Of a stretch of 64,000 nucleotides of DNA, positions 26,139-34,726 are shown one piece after another. Made by a program: the position numbers and the translations under genes. The first letter of the stretch is position 1; every line of letters starts with the position of its first letter. The notes under the pieces are model-generated. The model worked only from the letters and a program-made list of their open reading frames with translations. It was not told the origin of the DNA and did not search any database. This DNA comes from Burkholderia cenocepacia (GTDB lineage: Bacteria > Pseudomonadota > Gammaproteobacteria > Burkholderiales > Burkholderiaceae). The stretch spans positions 275,195-339,194 of the forward strand of contig NZ_UAQZ01000018.1 in the NCBI RefSeq assembly GCF_900446215.1, written 5' to 3'.

Positions 26139-27238
26139 CGCATCGGCCTCCTCAGCAACATCCACAGGAACACCGGCACGCCGATCAACGCGGTCATCAC
26201 GCCGACCGGCAGTTGCGCGGGCGCGATCGCGGTGCGCGCGAGCAGGTCGGCCGCCATCACGCCGCCACCGCCCGCGAGCATCGCGGCCGGCAGCAGCATC
26301 CGCTGGTCGTTGCCGAACGCGAGCCGCAGCGCATGCGGCACGACGAGCCCGACGAAGCCGATCGTGCCGGCCGTCGTCACGGCAGCGGCCGCGGCCAGCG
26401 ACGCGACGAGATAGATCCGCACGCGCAGCCGCGCGACCGGCACGCCGAGCGCCTGCGCGGTCGCGTCGCCGCGTAGCAGTACGTTCAGTTGCGGCGCGGC
26501 CGGCAGCGCGACGCACGCGCTCAGCAACAGCGCGCCCCACGCGAACCACGGCGCCGTCGCGCCGTTCAGGTCGCCCGTCAGCCAGAAGATGATGCCGCGC
26601 AGCCGCGCATCGGGCGCGAGCGACAGCAACAGCGTGACGAGCGCGCCCCATCCCGCCGCGATCACGACGCCGGTGAGCAGCAGCCGCGGCGATGCGTCGC
26701 GCCACAGCTCGCGTCTGGCGAGACCGAGCACGAGCGCGACCGAGACGAGCGAACCGGCGAACGCGGATGCGTCGACGAGCCACCACGCGCCGCCCGCGAT
26801 CATCGCGACGAGCGCGAAGCCGGCCGCGCCGCCGGACACGCCCAGCACGTACGGCTCCGCGAGCGGATTGCGCAGCAGCACCTGCAACAACGCGCCGGCC
26901 AGCGCGAGCAGCGCGCCGCACGCGAAACCCGCGAGCGCGCGCGGCAGGCGCAGCGTGCGGACGATATCGGCAAACAGGGTATCGCCGCCGTGCGGCACGA
27001 GCGACGCGAGTGCCTGCCACGGCGACATCGGCACGCTGCCGATCGACAGCGACGCGACGAACAGCAATGCGACCACGGCGGCCAGCGCGGCCCAGATGAC
27101 AGTGGCGCGTGCGGCGCTCATGCGGCGCACGGCCGCGCGCCCGACGCACGGCGCATCCGCTTGCAGGGGCCGGCCGGGCGCGACGGGGGCGCGTGGCGGA
27201 CGATTGGGGTCGGCATCGAAGAACGTTCCGTGAAGCAT
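26135..27238 (-). CDS. btuC: Corrinoid ABC importer permease (BtuC-like)
   Basis: Up to 367 residues of the FecCD/BtuC family, about ten membrane segments, with the coupling motif region GGVMAADLLAR near the end. The start is uncertain. The ATG at 27238 has a purine-rich GGGGAAG upstream but adds a 39-residue Pro/Arg-rich leader. The ATG at 27121 begins MSAARATVIWA directly before the first membrane helix. First gene after the riboswitch. Confidence 0.88.
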   Translation of the reverse strand: MLHGTFFDADPNRPPRAPVAPGRPLQADAPCVGRAAVRRMSAARATVIWAALAAVVALLFVASLSIGSVPMSPWQALASLVPHGGDTLFADIVRTLRLPRALAGFACGALLALAGALLQVLLRNPLAEPYVLGVSGGAAGFALVAMIAGGAWWLVDASAFAGSLVSVALVLGLARRELWRDASPRLLLTGVVIAAGWGALVTLLLSLAPDARLRGIIFWLTGDLNGATAPWFAWGALLLSACVALPAAPQLNVLLRGDATAQALGVPVARLRVRIYLVASLAAAAAVTTAGTIGFVGLVVPHALRLAFGNDQRMLLPAAMLAGGGGVMAADLLARTAIAPAQLPVGVMTALIGVPVFLWMLLRRPMR

Positions 27239-27272
27239 TGCGCGCCCCGCTTCCCCGCAGGCCGCGCGTCAT

Positions 27273-27290
27273 GGAGCCCGTGCGGGCTCC
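27273..27290 (-). other. Hairpin between cobalamin riboswitch and btuC start
   Basis: Arms GGAGCCCG/CGGGCTCC with a 2-nt loop, just downstream of the riboswitch aptamer on the minus strand. There is no U-tract, so it is more likely part of a translation-control expression platform than a terminator. Confidence 0.45.
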
Positions 27291-27294
27291 CCGT

Positions 27295-27514
27295 CTCGGC
27301 CGGTATCCGGGCTGGCGGCGGTCCGGCTCGCCTTCCCGCGCGATGACGCGCAGTGGCCCGCGCCCGCGTGCGACCTGCACGCGAAACGCGCCCGAGCCGG
27401 CCTGCGTCATGCGACGCGGCCGCTTACCGTTGCGGGGGCAGCGCAGGTTGACGCGCTCGCGGAGCCCGCACCCTGCTTCCCGTTTAACCGCGCGTCCTGC
27501 GCGCGAGCACCGAG
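27295..27514 (-). ncRNA. Cobalamin riboswitch
   Basis: Read on the minus strand: closing stem CTCGG...CCGAG, then AAACGGGAAGCAGGGTGCGG, the conserved core GCTGCCCCCGCAACGGTAAG, and the B12 box GCCACTG. These are the hallmarks of the cobalamin aptamer. It begins at the inferred transcription start and precedes btuC by about 56 nt. Bound adenosylcobalamin normally lowers expression of downstream uptake and synthesis genes, here btuC-btuD-cobT-cobS-cobC. Confidence 0.93.
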
Positions 27515-27522
27515 GCGGCGCC

Positions 27523-27551
27523 AGTTTAGGAGCCGGTCGCGCGAGCGTCAA
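27523..27551 (-). promoter_or_regulatory. Promoter of the riboswitch operon
   Basis: On the minus strand TTGACG, 17-nt spacer, TAAACT, a near-consensus sigma-70 promoter. The start site would fall near 27516, right at the 5' end of the aptamer. The rest of the 445-nt gap (27552-27683) holds the zapB-like promoter (TAAAAT at 27653-27658) and no gene. Confidence 0.75.
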
Positions 27552-27683
27552 GGAAGCGTCCGGAGACACGCGGGACGCGCCTATTCGCGGCAAGAAGCAG
27601 GGGTGTTACGACTGGAAACGTTACAGATGTCGGATTGCGCGTTATTCCGCGCTAAAATGCTGGGTCTTTAGAGGACGCAGCAA

Positions 27684-28034
27684 ATGCTCAACGAACTCGA
27701 AACCCTATCTCAAAATATTGGCCGTCTGATTTCGCTGAACAAGCGCTATCACTCGGAACGGCTCGCGCTCGAGGAGCAGGTCGCGCAATTGCGCGCGGAA
27801 GCGGACACGGTCCGCGCGGAACTCGCGCAGCTGCGCGACGAACGCAATGCGCTCGCGGCCGAGCGCGACACGCTGTCGGCGAAGATCGACGACGCCCAGG
27901 TGAAACTGAACGCGATTCTCGAAAAGCTGCCGCGCTCGAAGAGCGCGGAGCAAGCCGACAACCAGCTCGACCTGCTGGATGCGCAGGCGCGCACGGATGG
28001 CGATGACGCGGCCAGCCACGGAGAACATGCATGA
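27684..28034 (+). CDS. Coiled-coil cell-division protein, ZapB-like
   Basis: 116 residues. Nearly all of residues 20-90 form a heptad-rich coiled coil (LALEEQVAQLRAEADTV..). There is an acidic, disordered tail and no membrane segment. It matches a small coiled-coil family that precedes zapA in proteobacteria. Its stop overlaps the zapA start (ATGA). Likely helps organise the FtsZ ring with ZapA at midcell. Ribosome site GAGGA upstream. Confidence 0.8.
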   Translation: MLNELETLSQNIGRLISLNKRYHSERLALEEQVAQLRAEADTVRAELAQLRDERNALAAERDTLSAKIDDAQVKLNAILEKLPRSKSAEQADNQLDLLDAQARTDGDDAASHGEHA

Positions 28035-28345
28035 GCACCAAGCAGATCGAAGTCTCGATTCTCGGTCAGCCCTATCGGCTCGCCTGTTCGGCCGAGACCG
28101 AAGCGGCGCTGCTCGAAGCGGTCGCGCGCGTCGACGCCGAAATGTCGAAAATCCGCTCGAACAGCTCGGTACGCGGCACCGATCGCATCGCGGTGATGGC
28201 GGCGCTGTCGCTCGCATCGGAATTGCTGCGGCTGCAAACGAGCGTGCGGCATGGTGAAGCATTTCCGGCGGAGGAAATCCGTCGTACAATGCACCAGATG
28301 AACGAACAACTCGGTGCGGTGCTCGCACAGCACGAGACGCAGTAA
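28031..28345 (+). CDS. zapA: Cell division protein ZapA
   Basis: 104 residues. N-terminal globular part (TKQIEVSILGQPYRLACSAE) and a C-terminal helix that forms the tetramer's coiled coil. It bundles FtsZ filaments at the division site. Translationally coupled to the preceding coiled-coil gene. 6S RNA lies immediately downstream, a gene order conserved widely in proteobacteria. Confidence 0.93.
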   Translation: MSTKQIEVSILGQPYRLACSAETEAALLEAVARVDAEMSKIRSNSSVRGTDRIAVMAALSLASELLRLQTSVRHGEAFPAEEIRRTMHQMNEQLGAVLAQHETQ

Positions 28346-28428
28346 CGTTTCAAACGATGCGTCGATTCCCCTTGATCTCGACGGTCAACGGTGGTCAAAT
28401 TGGCGCATCGAATCACAGTTCAGTCAGC

Positions 28429-28607
28429 TTCCCTGCCTGGTTCGCCAAGGTCATATATTCCTTGAACCAATGCCATGTGCACGGTTGCGGAAATTTGTAG
28501 CACGGGCGCGCGCGTCACTCTGTCTGATGTACCCGAAGTGCTGCTAACTGCGACCAATTCTGAACCTCAGGTTCAGGATGCCGGCCTAGCGGCCAAGGCG
28601 GGGGCCT
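28429..28607 (+). ncRNA. ssrS: 6S RNA
   Basis: About 179 nt. The 5' TTCCCTGCCTGG pairs with 3' CCAAGGCGGGG to form the closing stem. The internal CCTTGAACCAAT, GTGCTGCTAACTGCGACC and TGAACCTCAGGTTCAGGATG segments match the betaproteobacterial 6S pattern as I know it. It mimics an open promoter and traps sigma-70 RNA polymerase in stationary phase. The position after zapA is typical. Ends are approximate. Confidence 0.88.
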
Positions 28608-28611
28608 ATCC

Positions 28612-28646
28612 AACGGCATCGGGAACTTCCGATGCCGTTTCCTTTT
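28612..28646 (+). terminator. Terminator after 6S RNA
   Basis: Eleven-bp arms AACGGCATCGG/CCGATGCCGTT, followed by TCCTTTT. It directly abuts the left end of the inverted-repeat element at 28647. Confidence 0.8.
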
Positions 28647-28892
28647 GAGGGTCTGTTTGCATGCGGAACGCGCATGCGAATGCCCGAAATCGCTCGTCCC
28701 CCGAGGGGACGTCCTTGCGGGGAGCAGGCAAGAAGCGAGGAGCGCCGTTTGGCCGAGCCAAACAAGTGACGAGCGACGCCGCCATACGGGCGATTTCGGG
28801 CATTCCCGTGGATTGAATTTTTAGTTTGGGTTGCCACGAGAACGGCCGTCCTCGTGGCAACGCATGCGCGTTCCGCATGCAAACAGACCCTC
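28647..28892. repeat. Nested inverted-repeat element (about 246 bp)
   Basis: A perfect 32-bp inverted repeat (28647-28678 and 28861-28892) encloses a second perfect 15-bp pair (28679-28693 and 28790-28804) and an 8-bp pair CGCTCGTC/GACGAGCG. Local hairpins lie at 28695-28711, 28714-28732, 28747-28763 (GTTTGGC/GCCAAAC) and 28830-28861 (GTTGCCACGAG/CTCGTGGCAAC). No protein-coding sense and no clear target duplication. It looks like a MITE-type element or a large structured RNA, lying between the 6S terminator and the EVE-domain gene. Confidence 0.7.
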
Positions 28893-28919
28893 ATGCCCAT
28901 TCTGCGTCGATTACGATCC

Positions 28920-29381
28920 ATGCAATACTGGCTGATGAAGTCCGAACCGGACGAAGCAAGCATCGACGATCTCGCCAACGCACCGCAGCGCTCGCTGCCG
29001 TGGACCGGCGTGCGCAACTATCAGGCGCGCAATTTCATGCGCGACACGATGAAGATCGGCGACGGCGTGCTGTTCTATCACTCGAGCTGCCCCGAGCCGG
29101 GCATCGCGGGCCTCGCCGAAGTATCGTCGACGCCCTACCCCGATCCCACGCAGTTCGATCCGAAAAGCCCCTATTACGATCCGAAATCGACGCAGGAAGC
29201 GCCACGCTGGCTGCTCGTCGACGTGCGCTTCGTGAAGAAGTCGCCGCTCGTGCCGCTCGCCGCGCTGCGCGAGCACGACGAGCTGGCCGACATGCGCGTG
29301 CTCGCCCGCGGCAACCGGCTGTCGATCACGCCGGTCACGCGGGCGGAATGGCGCTTCATCACCGAAAAGTTGATGAAGTAG
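28920..29381 (+). CDS. EVE-domain protein (thymocyte nuclear protein 1 type)
   Basis: 153 residues, one EVE/PUA-like domain throughout: MQYWLMKSEPDEASIDDL start, WTGVRNYQARNFMRD, FYHSSCPEPGIAGLAEV. The family is thought to read modified bases in nucleic acid. The start at 28920 is chosen as the canonical N terminus; earlier in-frame codons fall inside the inverted-repeat element. No toxin, methylase or restriction gene is near, so a defence role is not indicated. Confidence 0.92.
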   Translation: MQYWLMKSEPDEASIDDLANAPQRSLPWTGVRNYQARNFMRDTMKIGDGVLFYHSSCPEPGIAGLAEVSSTPYPDPTQFDPKSPYYDPKSTQEAPRWLLVDVRFVKKSPLVPLAALREHDELADMRVLARGNRLSITPVTRAEWRFITEKLMK

Positions 29382-29563
29382 GCCGCGCGCCAAAGGTCAA
29401 ATCTGGTCAGTACACGCCGCCGCGACGGAACTCGCGGCCGGTTCGCACGGCCTAAGCAACCGCTGTCGGCCGATCGGGCCGGCTGTCGTTTTTTTCGTCG
29501 CGCGGTACGCCCGCGTCGTGCACGCGTGATCCGCGTGTGCGCCCTCGCACAAGGAGTCCAACA

Positions 29564-30304
29564 ATGACCAAGAAATCCGCACTCGCGCTGTCGCTCGCCC
29601 TTGCCGCCGCCGTTCCCGTCGCGCTGACGCTCGCGTCGCCCGCCGCGCACGCCCAGACGGCGAACCCGCACTTTCCGGAGCCGGCGGGCGTGCTGTCGCT
29701 TTCGTCGCAGGCCAGTGCCGACGTGCCGCAGGACATCATTCACATCACGCTGTTCTACGAGCAGCAGGCCAAGGATCCGGGCAGCCTCACCGCGCAGCTG
29801 AACCAGCGCGCGGACGCGGCGCTGTCGCAGGCGAAGGGCGTGTCGGGCGTCACCGCGCATACGGGTGCGTTCTCCGTGTATCCGAGCACCGATCGCGACG
29901 GCAAGATCTCCGCATGGCGCGGCCGCACCGAGGTCGCGCTCGAATCGCGCGATTTCGCCGCGGCGTCGAAGCTGGCAGGCCAGTTGTCGAACCTGATGCA
30001 GGTCGCGAACGTCGAGTTCTCGTTGTCGCCGGAAGCGCAGCGCGCGGCCGAGCAAAAGCTCACGACGGAAGCGATCAAGTCGTTCCGCGCCCGCGCGGAC
30101 GAAGCCGCGAAGGCGTTCGGCTACAGCAGCTACACGATCCGCGACGTGAACGTCGGCAGCGGCCGCAACGTGCAGCCGTACACGCGCATGATGGCGATGG
30201 CCGCGGCGCCGATGGACAGCGCGAAGATGAGCGCGCCGATCGCGGTCGAAGGCGGCAAGGCCACCGTGTCGGTCACCGTCAACGGCTCCGTGCAGATGAA
30301 GTAA
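29564..30304 (+). CDS. SIMPL-domain (DUF541) periplasmic protein
   Basis: 246 residues. Signal peptide (MTKKSALALSLALAAA ... AHA-QTA, cleavage near 31), then a SIMPL domain (about 40-246) as in YggE/BP26. AAGGAG lies 8 nt before the ATG. Relatives form oligomeric periplasmic channels or discs and are linked to oxidative-stress tolerance; the exact role is unknown. Single-gene unit. A weak terminator-like hairpin and T-run (about 29470-29496) precede it. Confidence 0.9.
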   Translation: MTKKSALALSLALAAAVPVALTLASPAAHAQTANPHFPEPAGVLSLSSQASADVPQDIIHITLFYEQQAKDPGSLTAQLNQRADAALSQAKGVSGVTAHTGAFSVYPSTDRDGKISAWRGRTEVALESRDFAAASKLAGQLSNLMQVANVEFSLSPEAQRAAEQKLTTEAIKSFRARADEAAKAFGYSSYTIRDVNVGSGRNVQPYTRMMAMAAAPMDSAKMSAPIAVEGGKATVSVTVNGSVQMK

Positions 30305-30333
30305 CGCGCGTCGCGCAGTTGTCGGAAACGAAA

Positions 30334-30359
30334 ACGCCGGCCCGAGGGCCGGCGTTTTT
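30334..30359. terminator. Terminator after the SIMPL gene
   Basis: Ten-bp GC arms ACGCCGGCCC/GGGCCGGCGT flanked by A-run and T-run, so usable in both directions, between the SIMPL gene and the convergent lgt. Confidence 0.85.
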
Positions 30360-30427
30360 CATGTACCTCCGTGCAGCCGATGCACGCGCCGATCACGCGT
30401 GCATCGATACCGCGTCACGTAATCACT

Positions 30428-31324
30428 TCATGCAGCCGCATTCGCGTTCGCCGCGCGGCGGCGATACGCCCAGACCATCATCGCGACCCCCGCGACGATC
30501 ATCGGCAGCGACAGCCACTGCCCCATCGACAGGCCGAGCGCCAGCAGACCGAGGAAGTCGTCGGGTTCGCGCGCGAACTCGACCGTGAAGCGCGCGAGGC
30601 CATAACCGATCAGGAACAGTGCCGATATCGCGCCCATCGGCCGCGGCTTGCGCGCGAACAGGAACAGCACGAAGAACAGTGCGATACCTTCGAGCGCGAT
30701 TTCATAGAGCTGCGAAGGATGGCGCGGCAGCATCTGGTATTGCATGAACACGTCGGCGAGATGCCACTTCTCCACGAGTGCCGGGTGCTTCGGCAGCCAT
30801 GCCGCATCGTCGCGCATCGCGCCCGGGAACAGCATCGCCCACGGCGCCGTCGGATCGGTCACGCGGCCCCACAGTTCGCCGTTGATGAAGTTGCCGAGCC
30901 GCCCCGCCGCGAGCCCGGTCGGCACCATCGGCGCGACGAAATCGGTGACCTGCAGCCAGTGCCGCTTGCGCTGCCACGCGAACAGCATCATCGCGAGCGT
31001 CACGCCGAGGAAGCCGCCGTGAAACGACATGCCGCCTTCCCACACCTTGAACACGTCGAGCGGGTGCGAGAAGTAGAAATCGGCCTTGTAGAACAGCACG
31101 TAGCCGAGCCGGCCGCCGAGCACGGTGCCCAGCACGCCGTAGAACATCATGTCGTCGATGTCCTTCGCGGTCCAGCCCTGCGCCGCGACGTACGGCAGCT
31201 TCAGGCGGATCCGGCCGACGACGATCGCCGCGATGAAGCCGACGAGATACATGAGGCCGTACCAGCGCACGGCCAGCGGCCCGAGATGGATCGCAACGGG
31301 GTCGAAATTCGGGTGAATGATCAT
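30428..31324 (-). CDS. lgt: Phosphatidylglycerol-prolipoprotein diacylglyceryl transferase
   Basis: 298 residues, seven predicted membrane helices. Adds diacylglycerol to the lipobox Cys of prolipoproteins at the inner membrane, including those encoded here. GRLGNFINGELWGR is the Lgt signature and FHGGFLG carries the essential His. The N terminus MIIHPNFDPVAIHLGPLAVRWYG is typical. It lies 87 nt after the LysR gene on the same strand. Confidence 0.97.
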   Translation of the reverse strand: MIIHPNFDPVAIHLGPLAVRWYGLMYLVGFIAAIVVGRIRLKLPYVAAQGWTAKDIDDMMFYGVLGTVLGGRLGYVLFYKADFYFSHPLDVFKVWEGGMSFHGGFLGVTLAMMLFAWQRKRHWLQVTDFVAPMVPTGLAAGRLGNFINGELWGRVTDPTAPWAMLFPGAMRDDAAWLPKHPALVEKWHLADVFMQYQMLPRHPSQLYEIALEGIALFFVLFLFARKPRPMGAISALFLIGYGLARFTVEFAREPDDFLGLLALGLSMGQWLSLPMIVAGVAMMVWAYRRRAANANAAA

Positions 31325-31411
31325 GGGTTAGCGAAGAAGTTTTCGAATACGGTACGGCCGTCGCACGCGCAGCACCGCGCGTTGGACGGCGCCCGCGCGC
31401 CATCGTTCACG

Positions 31412-32326
31412 TCACGCGGCAAGACCTTGTGCGCGCACGACGTCGATGAAACCGGCGAGCACGGGGCTCACGTCGCCGGTGCGCCACACGAGCCCCGTCT
31501 CGACGACCGGCGCAGAGCCGGCGAGCGGCCGGTAGACCACGCCGGTGCGCCGCAGGTTACGCAGCGATTGCGGCACCAGTGCGACGCCCATGCCGGCCGA
31601 CACGAGGCTGACGATCGTCTGCATCTGGATCGCCTCCTGGCCGATGCGCGGGGTTGCCCCCGCCGCGCCGTAGCAGCCCGTAATGATGTCATAAAAGCCG
31701 GGCGCCAAACGGCGCGGAAAGATCACGAGCGGCAACGCGGCGACATCGGCAAGCTGCACGGGCGCGTCCTCGGGCGCATCGGACGCCCCGGCCGGCATCG
31801 CGACCACCAGCGGCTCGCGCACGACCGGCAGGTACGACAGCCCGGCCGCGTGACGCGGCGGCACGGGCGGAATGACGAGCCCGGCGTCGATGCGCCCGGC
31901 GACGAGTTCGTCGATCTGCACGTCGCTCGTCGCTTCGGCGAGCTGCAACCGCACCTGCGGGTAGCGCGCGCCGAACGCACGCAGCAAAGACGGCAACAGC
32001 CCGTAATCGGCGGTCGACACGAATGCGAGCGACAGCGAGCCGGCCTCCCCGCGTGCGAGCCGTCGCGCGAGCGGCGGCAGTGCATCGGCCGACGCCAGCA
32101 GCCGGTGCACGTCCGGCAACAACGCCGCGCCGACCGCCGTCAGCGCCACCGAGCGCTTGGTGCGCACGAACAGCGCGACGCCCAACGCGTCCTCGAGCGC
32201 GCGGATCGCCTGCGACAGCGGCGGCTGCGTCATCGACAGGCGCTCGGCCGCGCGACCGAAGTGGCGCTCGTCGGCGACGGTCGCGAAATAGCGCCACTGG
32301 CGCAGGTCGGGGATCGGATCGGCCAT
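31412..32326 (-). CDS. LysR-family regulator divergent from ilvD
   Basis: 304 residues. N-terminal winged helix-turn-helix (about 1-65; FGRAAERLSMTQPPLSQAIRALE) and a substrate-binding domain. The chosen start MADPIPDLRQWRYF at 32326 matches the usual length. It reads away from ilvD over 134 nt containing an ATTGG-N5-CCAAT palindrome, so control of ilvD and of itself is likely. The ligand, perhaps a branched-chain pathway intermediate, is inferred only from position. Confidence 0.88.
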   Translation of the reverse strand: MADPIPDLRQWRYFATVADERHFGRAAERLSMTQPPLSQAIRALEDALGVALFVRTKRSVALTAVGAALLPDVHRLLASADALPPLARRLARGEAGSLSLAFVSTADYGLLPSLLRAFGARYPQVRLQLAEATSDVQIDELVAGRIDAGLVIPPVPPRHAAGLSYLPVVREPLVVAMPAGASDAPEDAPVQLADVAALPLVIFPRRLAPGFYDIITGCYGAAGATPRIGQEAIQMQTIVSLVSAGMGVALVPQSLRNLRRTGVVYRPLAGSAPVVETGLVWRTGDVSPVLAGFIDVVRAQGLAA

Positions 32327-32370
32327 GTTCGACTCATTCGAAAAACGACTTAATAGGCGACAAATAATAT

Positions 32371-32385
32371 ATTGGACATCCCAAT
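32371..32385. promoter_or_regulatory. LysR-type T-N11-A operator between lysR and ilvD
   Basis: ATTGGACATCCCAAT: 5-bp arms, 5-nt spacer. The inner TTGG-N5-CCAA fits the T-N11-A rule for LysR-family sites. It is the only sharp palindrome in this intergenic region. Confidence 0.55.
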
Positions 32386-32460
32386 CGGGAAACTCCATGC
32401 TTGTTCGATCCGAACCGGCGCGCCCTTCAGGGTGACGCCCATACAACGATGGAGTCCCCC

Positions 32461-34134
32461 ATGTCGTACAACCGCCGCTCGAAGCACATCACGCAAGGCG
32501 TGGCCCGTTCGCCGAACCGCTCGATGTATTACGCCCTCGGCTACCAGAAGGACGATTTCGACAAACCGATGGTCGGCATCGCGAACGGCCACTCGACGAT
32601 CACGCCGTGCAATTCCGGCCTGCAGCGCCTGTCGGACGCGGCCGTGGATGCCGTGAAGGCGGCCGGCGCGAATCCGCAGATCTTCGGCACGCCGACGATT
32701 TCGGACGGCATGTCGATGGGCACCGAAGGGATGAAGTATTCGCTCGTGTCGCGCGAAGTGATCGCCGACTGCATCGAGACCTGCGTGCAGGGCCAGTGGA
32801 TGGACGGCGTGGTGGTGGTCGGCGGCTGCGACAAGAACATGCCGGGCGGCATGATCGCGCTCGCGCGCCTGAACGTGCCGGGCATCTACGTGTACGGCGG
32901 CACGATCCGCCCGGGCAACTGGAAAGGCCGCGACCTGACGATCGTGTCGTCGTTCGAGGCCGTCGGCGAATTCACCGCGGGCCGGATGTCGCAGGAGGAT
33001 TTCGAAGGCGTCGAGAAGAACGCGTGCCCGACGTCGGGTTCGTGCGGCGGCATGTACACCGCGAACACGATGAGCTCGTCGTTCGAGGCGCTCGGGATGT
33101 CGCTGCTGTATTCGTCGACGATGGCGAACCCCGACCAGGAGAAAGTCGATTCGGCCGCCGAATCGGCGCGCGTGCTGGTCGAGGCGGTGAAGCGCGACCT
33201 GAAGCCGCGCGACATCATCACGAAGGAATCGATCGAGAACGCGGTGTCGCTGATCATGGCCACCGGCGGCTCGACCAATGCGGTGCTGCACTATCTCGCG
33301 ATCGCGCACGCGGCCGAGGTCGACTGGACGATCGACGACTTCGAGCGCATCCGCAAGCGCGTGCCGGTGATCTGCGACCTGAAGCCGTCCGGAAAGTACG
33401 TCGCGACCGACCTGCACCGGGCCGGCGGGATTCCGCAGGTGCTGAAGATCCTGCTCGATGCGGGGCTGCTGCACGGCGACTGCATGACGATCACCGGCCG
33501 CACGATCGCCGACGAGCTGAAGGACGTGCCGAGCGTGCCGCGCGCGGATCAGCACGTGATCTTCCCGATCGACCGCGCGCTGTACAAGGAAGGCCACCTG
33601 GCGATCCTGAAGGGCAATCTCGCGGAAGACGGTGCGGTCGCGAAAATCACCGGCCTGAAGAACCCGGTGATCACCGGCCCGGCGCGCGTGTTCGACGACG
33701 AGCAGAGCGCGATGGATGCGATCCTCGGCGACCGGATCCGCGCGGGCGACATCCTCGTGCTGCGCTACCTGGGCCCGCAGGGCGGCCCCGGCATGCCGGA
33801 AATGCTCGCGCCGACTTCCGCGATCATCGGCAAGGGGCTCGGCGAATCGGTCGGCTTCATCACGGACGGCCGCTTCTCGGGCGGCACCTGGGGCATGGTG
33901 GTCGGCCACGTCGCGCCGGAGGCGTTCGTCGGCGGCACGATCGCGCTGGTGCAGGAAGGCGATTCGATCACGATCGACGCGCACCGGCTGCTGCTGCAAC
34001 TGAACGTCGACGAGGCGGAACTCGCACGCCGCCGCGCCGCGTGGCGGCAACCGGCGCCGCGCTATACGCGCGGGGTGCTCGCCAAATTCGCGGCGCTCGC
34101 GCGGCCGGCGAACCAGGGGGCGGTCACGGGCTGA
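32461..34134 (+). CDS. ilvD: Dihydroxy-acid dehydratase
   Basis: 557 residues. Converts dihydroxy-isovalerate and -methylvalerate to the keto acids of valine and isoleucine, using an Fe-S cluster. Cluster cysteines lie in GCDKNMPGG and CPTSGSCGGMYTANTM. The start MSYNRRSKHITQG at 32461, with GGAG upstream, matches the family; two earlier ATGs in frame are less likely. Single-gene unit, probably under the divergent LysR regulator. Confidence 0.97.
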   Translation: MSYNRRSKHITQGVARSPNRSMYYALGYQKDDFDKPMVGIANGHSTITPCNSGLQRLSDAAVDAVKAAGANPQIFGTPTISDGMSMGTEGMKYSLVSREVIADCIETCVQGQWMDGVVVVGGCDKNMPGGMIALARLNVPGIYVYGGTIRPGNWKGRDLTIVSSFEAVGEFTAGRMSQEDFEGVEKNACPTSGSCGGMYTANTMSSSFEALGMSLLYSSTMANPDQEKVDSAAESARVLVEAVKRDLKPRDIITKESIENAVSLIMATGGSTNAVLHYLAIAHAAEVDWTIDDFERIRKRVPVICDLKPSGKYVATDLHRAGGIPQVLKILLDAGLLHGDCMTITGRTIADELKDVPSVPRADQHVIFPIDRALYKEGHLAILKGNLAEDGAVAKITGLKNPVITGPARVFDDEQSAMDAILGDRIRAGDILVLRYLGPQGGPGMPEMLAPTSAIIGKGLGESVGFITDGRFSGGTWGMVVGHVAPEAFVGGTIALVQEGDSITIDAHRLLLQLNVDEAELARRRAAWRQPAPRYTRGVLAKFAALARPANQGAVTG

Positions 34135-34213
34135 GGCAGGGACACCATCGCATGCGGCCCCGATAAACGGGGGCCGCCTGGGGAACGCGCAAAACCTGCT
34201 TCCCCTTTGCTTC

Positions 34214-34219
34214 TATAAT
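34214..34219 (+). promoter_or_regulatory. Consensus -10 box of the cytochrome c gene
   Basis: TATAAT, 44 nt before the start codon. No good -35 is visible at the right spacing. Upstream, a GCGGCCCC/GGGGCCGC-type hairpin (about 34156-34178) may end the ilvD transcript. Confidence 0.5.
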
Positions 34220-34262
34220 GCGCGGACCATGAAGCCGGCCGTCCCCGCCGGCGGAGAACCGC

Positions 34263-34589
34263 ATGAAACAGACGATATTGCGCGTGCTGCTCGCGATGCT
34301 GCTGACCGGCAGCGCGGCGGCGGCGCGTGCCGACCAGGCCGACGGGCTCGCCCTGGCGCAGCGCAGGAACTGCATGGCCTGCCATGCGATCGGCAAGCCG
34401 CTGATGGGCCCGGCGTTTCGCGACATCGCCGGCAAGTACGCGGCGCGTGGCGATGCCGTCGATTACCTCGCGCAATCGATCGTGAAAGGCAGCGTCGGCG
34501 TGTGGGGCAGCGTGCCGATGCCCGCCAATACGCAACTGACGAGCACCGAAGCGCACACGCTCGCGCAGTGGGTGCTGTCGGTACGCTGA
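34263..34589 (+). CDS. Periplasmic c-type cytochrome (c551/c552 class)
   Basis: 108 residues. Signal peptide to ARA-DQA (about 24). Single haem site CMACH, distal Met in the SVPMPANTQL segment, typical of small monohaem class I cytochromes. Likely an electron carrier in the periplasm; its partners are not in the window. No cytochrome assembly genes are nearby. Confidence 0.92.
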   Translation: MKQTILRVLLAMLLTGSAAAARADQADGLALAQRRNCMACHAIGKPLMGPAFRDIAGKYAARGDAVDYLAQSIVKGSVGVWGSVPMPANTQLTSTEAHTLAQWVLSVR

Positions 34590-34726
34590 ACCGGATAGCG
34601 GCGCGGCGCCCCCCGTCGGGTGCAGGGCGCCGCAAGAAGGCAGCCCTGTAACGACCGGCCAGCGCCTTCCCGGCGGCTTCACAGGCGCTTACCGCACCTG
34701 CTCCCCGTTCGCGAACGATGGCCCGT

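Noticed and set aside
28647..28892. CRISPR array
   Set aside because: The repeats are inverted, not regularly spaced direct repeats, and no cas genes are present.
28826..28919. Earlier start of the EVE-domain gene
   Set aside because: The added N-terminal residues come from the inverted-repeat arm; the family begins at MQYWLMKSEP.
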